NCBI GenBank assembly: GCA_963749825.1
Contig: CAVVOI010000013.1
Coordinates: 62,001-126,000, forward strand
Origin: UBA11865 sp963749825
Lineage (GTDB): Bacteria > Chloroflexota > Anaerolineae > Promineifilales > Promineifilaceae
DNA: 64,000 nt
Direction of reading: 5' to 3'
Translations under genes and position numbers: made by a program
In this document: positions 46,013 through 53,902 of the stretch, in pieces
Position numbering within the stretch: the stretch's first letter is position 1
Layout: every line of letters begins with the position of its first letter
The notes under the pieces: generated by a model
What the model was told of the DNA's origin: nothing
What the model saw: only the letters and a program-made list of their open reading frames with translations
Databases searched by the model: none

Positions 46013-46906
46013 CTAACCTCCAATTTGCTCCCAGACATCTGTTACCGCCTGCCGCGTCAGGTTACGCACCATTATCTTACGATAGCGGGCGCTGCCGCGA
46101 GTGTCGCTGATGGGTGTGACGCCGTCCATCGCCGCCTGAGCAGCCGCGGCGATTGTGTTCCCGTCGATGCTGTTTTCCGCCAGAATAGTTTCGGCAACTA
46201 CGGGGCGGAATGGAACGGGAGCCACCGACGCCAGTGCCAAGCGGAAGCGATAGCCGGATGCCGCTGTCGCGTCGGGATACCCAAGCGCCGTCACGCCGAC
46301 AATCGCCAGGTCGCCCAACGCATTGCGTCCCAGCTTGATGTAGCGCCCGGCCCACGGCTGCGGCGGCAGCGGAAATGAAATTGCGGTCACAATGTCGCCC
46401 GGCTGCAACACTGTCTTGCCAGGTCCGAGAAAAAAGTTGTCGAGCGACTCGGTGCGCGGGCCATCGACACTGTGGACGTGCAACATCCCTTGCAGCACAA
46501 TGCAAGCGCCAGTCGTATCACCTGCCGGTGAGCCGTTGCAGATATTGCCCACAATCGTCGCCCGGGAACGCAATTGATAGCTGGCAACGGTGCGCGCCGC
46601 CTGCGCCAGCAGCGGATAGTGAGCGTTGACCTCCGGCGAGGCGATGACGCGATTCATATTGACCGCCGCGCCCATTGTCAAGCCGGTTTCTGGATCGAAA
46701 GCGATCGCGTTCATACCATCCAGATGTTTGACGTCAACCAAATGTTTTTCACGCCAAAATCCATCGCGCATGCGCACGAAGGTGTCGGTACCGCCCATGA
46801 ACGGGCGTGCCGTGTCACCGTGCGCCGTCAGGAATTGGCTGGCCTCACGCAACGAGGCCGGTTTTATGTAATCAAAGGCCGGTAAACCTGGTGTGGGATT
46901 GTGCAT
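46013..46906 (-). CDS. Molybdenum hydroxylase FAD-binding medium subunit
   Basis: About 297 residues from the ATG at 46906, behind GCGGAGGG. The longer frame to 47011 has no family similarity. FAD pyrophosphate motifs PFMGGTDTFVRMR and ATIVGNICNGSPAGDT are present, and YIKLGRNALGDLAIV starts the C-terminal domain. First gene of the three-gene hydroxylase operon (FAD, FeS, Mo order, as in CoxM-S-L). Confidence 0.92.
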   Translation of the reverse strand: MHNPTPGLPAFDYIKPASLREASQFLTAHGDTARPFMGGTDTFVRMRDGFWREKHLVDVKHLDGMNAIAFDPETGLTMGAAVNMNRVIASPEVNAHYPLLAQAARTVASYQLRSRATIVGNICNGSPAGDTTGACIVLQGMLHVHSVDGPRTESLDNFFLGPGKTVLQPGDIVTAISFPLPPQPWAGRYIKLGRNALGDLAIVGVTALGYPDATAASGYRFRLALASVAPVPFRPVVAETILAENSIDGNTIAAAAQAAMDGVTPISDTRGSARYRKIMVRNLTRQAVTDVWEQIGG

Positions 46907-47067
46907 CCAACCCTCCGCTAATTGTGAATTGGGAATGAGTTTGGTGGAAGATATGTGGCCGGTCTCCTGACCAAGCCACTCGACTTCACCGTCTGCCCAC
47001 AGAATTCTCACACAGGTGCTTGAAATGAGTTCAACTGGACGCTCAACTCACAATTCACAATTACAAG

Positions 47068-47457
47068 TTAATGTTTTTGCGCTCTTCGACGCCGAAACAA
47101 GACGGCGGTAAGACAATGAAGAGCAGATTCAGCAAATTGCCGACGATGGCGCCGACCGCCGGTTGGCGCGGCTCGAACAGATTCACTTTTTCCGACTGGA
47201 TCAAGGCATACCCATGGCGCCTCCTTGTCTGTTTTTGGCCGAATCGTTGTTAATAGAAACATTTTCGCCTCAAATTTCCGCCGCGCCTGTGTCATCTGAT
47301 CATCAAATTGTCTCTGCTGAGATTCTAAGCGCCTGATGAACTCCTTGAAGTGCCGATGTTGTACTATAAGATTGACGATAGCAACGATGAGGGCACCGCC
47401 AATGCCGCTGATGACTGCTGAGAGAATTGTTGCGTCAGGCTGAGTTTTTTGCTGCAA
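47068..47457 (-). CDS. Hypothetical small membrane protein, possibly frameshifted
   Basis: The first 75 residues look real: one TM helix (SAVISGIGGALIVAIVNLIVQ) followed by a charged coiled coil. The remainder is Arg-rich and unconvincing. In another frame the same DNA encodes a second hydrophobic helix (AVGAIVGNLLNLLFIVLPPS), suggesting an indel near 47,250 in a two-helix protein. No family recognised. Confidence 0.35.
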   Translation of the reverse strand: MQQKTQPDATILSAVISGIGGALIVAIVNLIVQHRHFKEFIRRLESQQRQFDDQMTQARRKFEAKMFLLTTIRPKTDKEAPWVCLDPVGKSESVRAAPTGGRRHRRQFAESALHCLTAVLFRRRRAQKH

Positions 47458-47630
47458 ACATAAACATAATATACAACAATACTTTCACTAAGTTGACCCT
47501 AAACTATACACGTTCTATGCAAAAACCTAAAACATTAACCACAACTCACTCGAACAATGGTATTATACAAACGCACAAGCATCACAATACGTGCGGCATA
47601 ACCAGCGGATGCACGCGGAGTTGGCGATTG

Positions 47631-47827
47631 GGCCGTTTTGAGAAAGTACAAAAGGGCTTATCTGATTCTTTAAATGGTATCATTAATTCAAAAGAAGAAG
47701 CAAAGCAAAAACTTGGCAAATGGTTAAAATAGTATGGACCGATTCTGCAATTGAAGATTTGAATGCTATCGGAGAATCTTTGGTTGAATTACCCGAGCCA
47801 AAGTCAAAGAAGAATAAGAAATTGTAA
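47631..47827 (+). pseudogene. Truncated type II toxin-antitoxin remnant (RelB/ParE-like)
   Basis: The end of a frame closing at 47732 (LNGIINSKEEAKQKLGKWLK) looks like the C-terminus of a ParD/RelB-type antitoxin. Overlapping it, the ATG at 47720 opens MVKIVWTDSAIEDLNAIGE, the usual N-terminus of a ParE/RelE toxin, but the frame ends after 35 residues (47827) with a Lys-rich tail instead of the catalytic half. The antitoxin N-terminus is missing too. The AT-rich composition differs from the neighbouring hydroxylase genes, fitting a mobile cassette. Confidence 0.5.
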
Positions 47828-47889
47828 GCAGATATAAGCTCACTTTATTTCAGAGTATCAATAAATGAATAGAATGAATCCTAAGGTTG

Positions 47890-48456
47890 ATGTTTTATTT
47901 TAGTAAAGCCAAAAAGTGGCAGGAAGAATTTGAGAAATTGAGAATGATCATTCTTGACTGTCAGCTGACCGAAGAATTGAAGTGGGGTGTTCCTTGTTAC
48001 ACGTTTCAGAAAAGAAACATAGTTTTAATACATGGATTTAAAGAATACTGTGCGCTTTTGTTTATCAAAGGTGCCTTGTTAAATGATGCCAATGGTATTC
48101 TAATCCAACAAACGGAGAATACGCAGGCGGCACGCCAGATTCGGTTCACCAATGTTCGAGAAATAGTTGAGATGGAACCCATCTTGAAAGCCTATATTTA
48201 TGAAGCCATTGAAGTGGAAAAAGCCGGTTTGAAAGTGAATTTTAAAAAGAATACAGAATTCATATTTCCTGAAGAATTTCAAAATAAATTAGATGAAATC
48301 CCTGCCTTGAAAACTGCTTTTGATGCATTGACGCCAGGACGGCAAAGAGCATACATTCTTTATTTTTCTGCACCCAAACAATCCAAAACTCGGGAGTCAA
48401 GGGTTGAAAAATGTATGCAGCAAATTCTCAATGGAAAGGGATTAAATGATCAGTAA
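47890..48456 (+). CDS. YdeI/DUF1801 family protein with displaced start
   Basis: About 188 residues of the YdeI-type DUF1801 fold with a C-terminal OmdA-like stretch (ELKWGVPCYTFQKRNIVLIHGFKEYCALLF; LTPGRQRAYILYFSAPKQSKTRESRVEKC). Relatives start MNPKVDFYFSKAKKW. Here MNPKVD is encoded from the ATG at 47874 but one extra base near 47892 throws it out of frame. Translation may instead use ATG 47890 (or TTG 47887), losing only six residues. AT-rich, Bacteroidota-like. Followed by an attC-like inverted repeat, so probably an integron cassette. Confidence 0.82.
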   Translation: MFYFSKAKKWQEEFEKLRMIILDCQLTEELKWGVPCYTFQKRNIVLIHGFKEYCALLFIKGALLNDANGILIQQTENTQAARQIRFTNVREIVEMEPILKAYIYEAIEVEKAGLKVNFKKNTEFIFPEEFQNKLDEIPALKTAFDALTPGRQRAYILYFSAPKQSKTRESRVEKCMQQILNGKGLNDQ

Positions 48457-48518
48457 ATTCGATGAGAAAATAAATCAATCAAACTTTAAGATATTACCTC
48501 ACTTTGCGTTCCGTGAAT

Positions 48519-48672
48519 GCGCCTAACACCGCGTGCACCGGTCAAGTGCGGGTGTTGCCCACACTTTCGGGGATTCTGGCCCCAAAACGGCGGATTCGGC
48601 GTCTGGTGGTTTTGTCCGCCAAGTCCCGCCCTTGCCGGTAACGCCAGCCGTTCGGTGCGCGGCAACATGCGT
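48519..48672 (+). repeat. Degenerate attC-like site
   Basis: Begins with the R'' core GCCTAAC (48521-48527). ACCGCG-TG-CACCG just inside pairs with CGGTGCGCGG near 48655-48662, leaving a two-base bulge as in attC extrahelical bases. The long interior is GC-rich and partly palindromic. The expected right core GTTRRRY is not preserved (GCAACATG there). Position between two short co-directional genes supports the call. Confidence 0.45.
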
Positions 48673-48692
48673 CTGTAATTGAGGCAAAAGAG

Positions 48693-49067
48693 ATGGCAAG
48701 CAAGCATCCGACTACGATCGCCGAGTATATCTGGGCTGCCCCACGCGAGGGCCAACCGCATTTGCGCCGCTTATACGCGATCCTCAAGAGCGTCGCGCCG
48801 GAGGCCGAGGAGGCGATCAAGTGGGGAACCCCCTTCTTCGTGGAGCCCCGATTCCTGTTCGCTTTCTCCGCGCACAAGGCACACTGCAACTTCGCGCCAA
48901 CAGCGGCGGCGCTGGAGCCATTTCGCAAGGAACTGGAAAAGCACAAGACTACCAAAGGCACCCTTCAGATTCCCTACAACAAGTCCCTGCCAGAGGATCT
49001 GATTCGCAAGATCGCTGAGTACCGTCTCCGGGAAGTGCGTGAACGTGAAAACGACGCTTTCTGGTAA
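48693..49067 (+). CDS. DUF1801 domain protein (cassette gene)
   Basis: 124 residues of the YdhG/DUF1801 fold: SVAPEAEEAIKWGTPFFV, CNFAPTAAALEPFRKEL and the C-terminal LPEDLIRKIAEYRLREV. Function of the family is unknown; the proteins are small, cytoplasmic and common in integron cassettes. The gene is GC-rich, unlike the AT-rich DUF1801 gene just before it, so the two came from different sources. An attC lies 51 bases downstream. Confidence 0.85.
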   Translation: MASKHPTTIAEYIWAAPREGQPHLRRLYAILKSVAPEAEEAIKWGTPFFVEPRFLFAFSAHKAHCNFAPTAAALEPFRKELEKHKTTKGTLQIPYNKSLPEDLIRKIAEYRLREVRERENDAFW

Positions 49068-49117
49068 CTCCATCTCAGCAGGCATGGACGGCCTATTTGA
49101 ACTCGTCTAACGTGGGC

Positions 49118-49216
49118 ACCTAACAACACGATGAAACCGACAACTGAACGTGTTACGCCTTTTGCTTGCGCAAAAGCCGCGCGACTTTCAGTTGCGGCTG
49201 ATCATGAGCGTTAGGC
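49118..49216 (+). repeat. Integron attC recombination site
   Basis: 99 bp bounded by R'' ACCTAAC (49118-49124) and R' GTTAGGC (49210-49216), matching RYYYAAC...GTTRRRY. CCGACAACTGAA (about 49137-49148) pairs with TTTCAGTTGCGG (about 49186-49197) leaving an unpaired A, the extrahelical base needed for single-strand recombination. An inner AAAAGGCG-type palindrome closes the hairpin. No integrase gene is in the window. Confidence 0.75.
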
Positions 49217-49335
49217 GCTTCGGCAAGATCGAAACCCACATTCTTCTAATCTTGGCATGATAGAATATGTCTTCCTCAACCAATTCAATCCTTTTTGGAG
49301 ATTGACTATCACCTTCAGCAAGGAGGCTGACTGTT

Positions 49336-49690
49336 ATGAACAAGCTTCAAGGTATCAAATTATTGACTTACCCCGTCAAAGACATTGCTCAGGCAAAAAT
49401 GTTATATAACAGACTATTAGGTGTTGAACCGTATGTCGATGGGCCATATTATGTTGGCTACAGGGGGTGGGAGACCAGGAAATAGGATTAGTTCCTAACG
49501 GCCACTAGCAAGGCCTAACAGGGCCTCTTGCCTACTTCACCGTAAGTGACATCAGGAGTACACTAAAGTCACTAGTAGACGCTGGTGCGCAGGTACAGCA
49601 AGAAGTTAGAGATGTAGGTAGCGGTATGCTGGTCGCATCTGTAAAAGACAAAGATGGCAACATCACTGGGCTTCGTCAGTTTCCTTATAG
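49336..49690 (+). pseudogene. VOC (glyoxalase/bleomycin-resistance) family pseudogene
   Basis: The ATG at 49336 opens MNKLQGIKLLTYPVKDIAQA...VGYR, then a frameshift near 49465. The fold continues as GDQEIGLVPNGH, a stop, GPLAYFTVSDIRSTLKSLVDAGA, VQQEVRDVGSGMLVASVKDKDGN and GLRQ. The distal end meets the IS630-like element. It starts about 120 bases after an attC, so it is probably a former cassette gene. Confidence 0.7.
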
Positions 49691-49699
49691 AGAAGTTGA

Positions 49700-50597
49700 A
49701 CATGGCACATATTCGGCCATGATCGTACTTTTCCAACATTGAATAACAGAACATAGGTGAGGCCAAGTGTTGCTCAAACCGGTCGGCCAGAGATACCAAT
49801 TGTCTTTCATCATGATTGTGGCTAATCACAGCCCGCGTGGCTTTCCACACCATTTCCTGTGGATTGAGGTCGGGCGCTGCGGTCGGAAAGCGCATCACCT
49901 CTAATCGCGGGTGTGCTTGCAATAGCACCCTCACAGCCGGCCCACCATGCCATTTGGCGCGGTCCCACAGGAGTAGGATGGGTACATCAGGATAGGTGGA
50001 CAGCACCTTCTCCAGATGGCGGGCGGTTGCTTCGCCGTTCATCATTTCTTCGCGCGTTGCTACCGCTTGCCCTGTGTGCAGGTTGAGCGTGGCATAGAAG
50101 CTGACCTTATCCCGATTGGGGTGGACACGTACAACTGGCGTGTGACCGCACGGCGCCCAGACCGATGTGGTTGTGGCTTGTAAGTACAGGCTGGCTTCAT
50201 CTTCGGCCAAGACCAGCGTTTCTGGTGCGGTTTGGGCAATGTCCATCAGTTTTTTTCTAGCTGTTCCTCGAATTCGGCTACCTGTTCAGCCGAACGCGTG
50301 CGAAAGACCTTGGCCGGCCGTTGATAGCTGAAACCGCAGCGGTGGAAGAGTTCACGGTAAGAACTGCTCGTTTTGTAGACGACGCCGTGCCACTGTTGCA
50401 TGGCTTGCTGCAGGTCCGGAACCGTCCAGTGCTGGCCACTAGCTGTCGCCACCCGGTTCGGCCCCAAAACGTCAACCGGCCGATAGGCGTACTGCCTGAA
50501 GCCGTGTCCGGGTTGGCCCGTCTGCCGTTTCCTGGAAGGCAAACTTGAGCTCTTGGATCTGTTGTTCGTTTAATTGGAAATTTCGATTTGTAGCCAT
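49700..50597 (-). pseudogene. IS630-family transposase in three frames
   Basis: N-terminal HTH part MATNRNFQLNEQQIQELK starts at 50597. A frameshift near 50,490 passes to the frame ending LEEQLEKN (stop 50246). The third frame carries the DDE catalytic domain: LAEDEASLYLQ, LLLWDRAKWHGG and DLNPQEMVWK. Between frames two and three the heptamer A AAA AAC sits just before the stop, a classic -1 slippage site, so that break is probably programmed. The first break looks like damage. The last frame runs past the likely IS end to 49572. Confidence 0.75.
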
Positions 50598-50614
50598 CAA
50601 CATAGTGTGCCACA
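49700..50614 (-). mobile_element. Degenerate IS630-family insertion element
   Basis: Transposase pieces on the minus strand are flanked by related ends: TGGCACATATT near 49703 and, inverted, TGGCACACTATG near 50601-50614. These are candidate short terminal repeats; exact ends are uncertain. The element separates the VOC pseudogene from repeat copy C. The roughly 0.9 kb size is slightly short for the family. Confidence 0.6.
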
Positions 50615-50834
50615 TCTAAATATTTTGTCTATTAGATAAATTAAAGACAATCCTAACTATTAACGCGCAAATTGGCGTAACTTGCATTGCTAACAATGAA
50701 AATGAGTCTCGGTGATGTGATCTCACGTTAGTGGACGCGTGGCACGGACAAATGTTGTGATGGGTGATTCCAATCTGCTTATGCTGCACCGTCCTTGCTT
50801 CTGCGTTACAAACGCCCAATTGGCGCCCGAAAGC

Positions 50835-50960
50835 TAAATACAATATCGTATGCAAATCAGGTCTTATGGCTCCTCGCAAAACGGCCTATTGTTAAAGAGA
50901 TCTAATTCTGGGAAATGGGTATCAGGGACGCGAGTTTAGGTTTTCCGGTTCACATCCATG
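50835..50960 (+). repeat. Dispersed repeat, copy C (diverged)
   Basis: Shares with A and B, in order, CAATA-CG-(A)TGCAAAT, TATTGTTAAAG, GGACGCGA, a T-rich run and GGTTCACATCC (50948-50957). The hairpin segment is poorly kept. Located between the IS630-like element and the chaperone operon. Confidence 0.55.
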
Positions 50961-50990
50961 AGGTCCAGGGTTTGAGTCCCTGCACGTCCC
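50926..50990 (+). other. tRNA-like 3' half at the end of repeat copy C
   Basis: CAGGG-TTTGAGT-CCCTG (50966-50982) is a perfect 5-bp T-arm with a 7-base loop. It is preceded by a normal variable-loop sequence AGGTC and followed by CACGTCC, which pairs at six of seven positions with GGACGCG (50926-50932) inside the repeat. TTCACAT before it could be an anticodon loop (CAC) but its stem is poor and there is no D-arm. A T-run follows. Best read as a tRNA remnant or tRNA-derived repeat end. Confidence 0.45.
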
Positions 50991-51112
50991 CTTTTTGCCC
51001 TTATTTGAGCACGCCAGCAGGGTTAGAGGGAAGAGACGAGGGATAACGAAATTCTCCTAAGGACACTCTGACCTTGTACTGCATCTAGATAAGCCATACG
51101 AGGAGATAAAAC

Positions 51113-51633
51113 ATGAGTAAGATAGTTGGTATTGACCTGGGCACAACGAATTCGGTGGGGCTCAACCCGAACCAATCGTGCGGCAATTCCTCCAACGCCT
51201 CATGGCCAGCAGTCCAGACGTGGCTCCGCTCGACCCAGCCAAGCCCCTCGATCCGGTCACCCGCCTGAGCCAGGCAAAACAACTTCTGAGACAAGTTCGT
51301 GGATGCGAAGCGAAGAAACATTTGCAAAACTTGTCGTCTGGCGTAGCAGCCCGGCAAGCGCAGATCTTACTCCCTCTGGCACAATTTCTATGTGAAATTG
51401 GCATAGGTGGTGGAGTCCAGCCTGATCCGGATTCGTTATTCCAGCAGTCTGCCAAAGCTGTTCGCAACGGTGAATACTCATCCGCGATGTATAATCTGTT
51501 GGTAGCCAGGCGACAAGACAAGACATATCGTAACGACCAGGCTGAAAAAGTTATGGAAGGATTATTTGAACTTCTAGGCGATGACCACGCACTCACACAA
51601 GCATATTGGCAGCAGTTGGTAGAACTGGCGTAG
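51113..51633 (+). pseudogene. dnaK start fused by deletion to a CnoX-like co-chaperone remnant
   Basis: The ATG at 51113, behind GAGGAG, encodes MSKIVGIDLGTTNSV, the unmistakable DnaK N-terminus. After about 51,152 the DnaK sequence stops. In a different frame EFGGAQPEPIVRQFLQRLM begins the middle of a thioredoxin/TPR co-chaperone (CnoX/YbbN type), continuing to NGEYSSAMYNLLVARRQDK...MEGLFELLGDDHALTQAYWQQL and a stop at 51633. Most of dnaK and the thioredoxin domain are missing. The junction lies at AATTCGGTGG, a plausible microhomology; a chimeric assembly cannot be excluded. Confidence 0.75.
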
Positions 51634-51659
51634 TCAGATTAGAAAAGGAAGCAGGTAGC

Positions 51660-52436
51660 ATGGCTCATTCCGGGTACAATCGCCGCAGGGACAACCCCCG
51701 CGGTGAGCCGACAAGAACGCTGACGTTCGGCCAAATCAAACAAATAGAAACTTCGTTTCAGGAACTTAAGCAAGAAATCGCCCAATGGAAGTCCGAAGCC
51801 GGTCGGTGGGAAGCGGCGGCTGCAGAGGCGCAGGCTAACGCGGTCGAATGGGAAACCAAGGCTAGGGAATTGTTAACCGCGGCAACAAATGCTCAGGAGA
51901 AGCTGGCCAAATTGGAGGCAGAAGCCAGTCAACGGGAGAATAGTGATTCGGCATTTGAAGCTTCACTTACTGAGAAGGAGCAAGCGCTGCAGGCGGCCGA
52001 GGAAAGAGCATCTAAAGCCGAAAACCGGTTGGCCCTCGAGCAGGCTGAATACCAGAACCTTAAGCAACGACTCGAACGACGTATTGCTGACCAGGCTGCT
52101 CAGGAGAAGATGCAGTTGATGGACGGTTTATTGCCCGTCCTAGACAATCTGGATCGCGCCATCGCACATGCGCCTCCATTGGATGCAGAACATAAGGCTT
52201 TTCAAGAAGGCGTGGAAATGACACGCCATTCGTTCTTATTGATTCTGACCAAATATGGGGTACATCCCATCGACGCTGCTGAAAAACCCTTCGATCCAGA
52301 GTACCATGAGGCCGTCGGAACGATAAATGATCCGGCATATAGGCCAGGCACTGTCGTCAAAGTTGAACAGAAAGGGTATACGTACCAAGACAAGCTGCTC
52401 CGGCCGGCTCGCGTCTTAATTACACCCATCGGTTAA
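51660..52436 (+). CDS. grpE: Nucleotide exchange factor GrpE
   Basis: 258 residues from the ATG at 51660 with GGAAGCAGG upstream. A long coiled coil (about 25-145), longer than in most GrpE proteins, precedes the conserved core MDGLLPVLDNLDRAIAHAP, FQEGVEMTRHSFLLIL and beta-domain FDPEYHEAVGTI, GTVVKVEQKGYTYQDKLLRPARV. Exchanges nucleotide on DnaK. Its own operon's dnaK is deleted, so it must serve another copy. Confidence 0.92.
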   Translation: MAHSGYNRRRDNPRGEPTRTLTFGQIKQIETSFQELKQEIAQWKSEAGRWEAAAAEAQANAVEWETKARELLTAATNAQEKLAKLEAEASQRENSDSAFEASLTEKEQALQAAEERASKAENRLALEQAEYQNLKQRLERRIADQAAQEKMQLMDGLLPVLDNLDRAIAHAPPLDAEHKAFQEGVEMTRHSFLLILTKYGVHPIDAAEKPFDPEYHEAVGTINDPAYRPGTVVKVEQKGYTYQDKLLRPARVLITPIG

Positions 52437-52474
52437 GTACCGCACCATGATACAAGTGAGCTAGGGTTGAAATA

Positions 52475-53458
52475 ATGGAAGTAAAGGATTATTACCAGAC
52501 CTTGGGAGTAAACAGAAACGCTACTCTGGATCAGATAAAAAAGGCTTATCGCAAACTAGCCAGGAAACATCACCCTGATGTCAATCCCGGTGATAAATTG
52601 GCCGAAGAGAAATTCAAAGGCATTAATGAGGCTTACGAAGTCTTATCGGATGAGGAAAAACGACAAAAATATGACCGCTTCGGCTCTCAGTGGCAACAAT
52701 ATGAACAAGCCGGTGGCCAGCCAGAGGATTTTGACTGGTCTCAGTGGGCATCTCGCGGAGCTACGTCGGGAAGGTCGAGTGGATCAGGTGGCTACTCGCG
52801 CACGGTTAGTCCTGAAGAGTTCGAAGAGATCTTTGGCAGCCAGGAAGCGGGTGGGTTTTCGGACTTCTTTGAAAACATGTTTGGTGGCGGCCGATCCCGA
52901 ACTTCTGGTTTTGACAGTCGCTCTTACCAACCAAGACCAAGGTCAGGACGAGATAGCGAGTACACAGTTGAAATCTCGCTCCCCGAAGCCTTCCATGGCA
53001 CCATCCGTTCATTACAGTTCGAAAATGGCCGAGTTGTCGAGGCCAAGATCCCCCGTGGTGTGTCGAACGGCTCGCGAGTACGGCTGCGTGGGCTAGGAGA
53101 ACCGGGAGCAGCCGGCGGTGAAGATGGTGACCTTTACCTCAAGACCGAAGTAATGCCCGACGATACCTTCCATCGTGATGGTGATGACTTGAAAATCACC
53201 GTCCCCGTCGATTTATTCACATTGCTATTAGGCGGCTCAGTCGAGGTTTCGAGTATCGACAAGGCTGTCAAGCTCAAAGTTCCAAAGGGAACCGCTAATG
53301 GCAAAATATTTCGTTTACGCGGACTGGGGATGCCCAAGCTACGCAAACCCGACGAACGGGGTGATTTGTATACGACGGTTGAAGCCACTCTGCCGCAGCA
53401 TCTGAGTGATGCCGAGAGAAAGCTAGTGGAACAGTGGCAGGACATCAGAGGATCCTGA
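52475..53458 (+). CDS. cbpA: CbpA-type DnaJ co-chaperone
   Basis: 327 residues: J-domain (5-70, with the HPD motif in KHHPDVNPGD), a Gly/Ser/Phe-rich linker (about 85-145) and two C-terminal substrate-binding beta domains (YTVEISLPEAFHGT to the end). No zinc-finger CxxCxGxG repeats, so it is class II (CbpA/DnaJ2-like). Lies between grpE and cbpM, the usual partner that regulates CbpA. Confidence 0.92.
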   Translation: MEVKDYYQTLGVNRNATLDQIKKAYRKLARKHHPDVNPGDKLAEEKFKGINEAYEVLSDEEKRQKYDRFGSQWQQYEQAGGQPEDFDWSQWASRGATSGRSSGSGGYSRTVSPEEFEEIFGSQEAGGFSDFFENMFGGGRSRTSGFDSRSYQPRPRSGRDSEYTVEISLPEAFHGTIRSLQFENGRVVEAKIPRGVSNGSRVRLRGLGEPGAAGGEDGDLYLKTEVMPDDTFHRDGDDLKITVPVDLFTLLLGGSVEVSSIDKAVKLKVPKGTANGKIFRLRGLGMPKLRKPDERGDLYTTVEATLPQHLSDAERKLVEQWQDIRGS

Positions 53459-53483
53459 TATCATGATTAATGGAGATTTATAG

Positions 53484-53852
53484 ATGAAAGACTTACCAGC
53501 CGATGAACCACGTTATACAAGAATCGTGGCCGCCCAGTTGGCAAATATATCGATGGTTTTCCTGGAACGCTGCGAGACTGAACAGCTAGTCCAGGTAAGA
53601 GTTATACGGGGTGGCAAACCGGGCTACAGTGCGCGGGATATTCGAGAGCTGGCGCGCATCAGCCGGCTCCATGCTGACTTAGAACTAGACTTTCCGGCCT
53701 TAGAAGTTGTCCTGAATATGCGCCGGCAGCTGCTGGATGTTCAAGAACAAATAGAAAGGCTGGAACGGGAAATGGTCCAGCGTGAAGAGAGACTCACGAG
53801 GGAGTTGGTTGATTTACGCCGGCGCCTGGCTGCAGAAAGCGGATGGAGATGA
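53484..53852 (+). CDS. cbpM: CbpM-like chaperone modulator (MerR-type fold)
   Basis: 122 residues. A MerR-like helical domain with YSARDIRELARISRLHADLELDFPALEVVL is followed by a C-terminal coiled coil (MRRQLLDVQEQIERLERE onward). It binds and inhibits CbpA-type J proteins in other bacteria. The distance to cbpA (25 bases) and gene order support this. An HspR-like repressor is the alternative. Confidence 0.82.
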   Translation: MKDLPADEPRYTRIVAAQLANISMVFLERCETEQLVQVRVIRGGKPGYSARDIRELARISRLHADLELDFPALEVVLNMRRQLLDVQEQIERLEREMVQREERLTRELVDLRRRLAAESGWR

Positions 53853-53902
53853 ACTGATGCGGATCGATAAATTCACCCAAAAAGCTCATCCAGCGTTGAA
53901 TA

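Noticed and set aside
43180..46906. Aerobic CO dehydrogenase (CoxMSL)
   Set aside because: Gene order matches, but the active-site AYXCSFR loop is missing; GGAYRGFG is the general hydroxylase form.
47427..47732. Full-length 101-codon antitoxin gene
   Set aside because: Only the last 30 or so residues resemble an antitoxin; the upstream part is low-complexity and lacks a start signal, so a remnant is the safer call.
49495..49525. GCCTAAC near 49,515 as a further attC core
   Set aside because: It lies within the VOC coding sequence and has no matching GTTRRRY partner.
50616..50879. 87-codon minus-strand frame upstream of the IS630-like element
   Set aside because: No ribosome site, no family features, and it overlaps repeat copy C.
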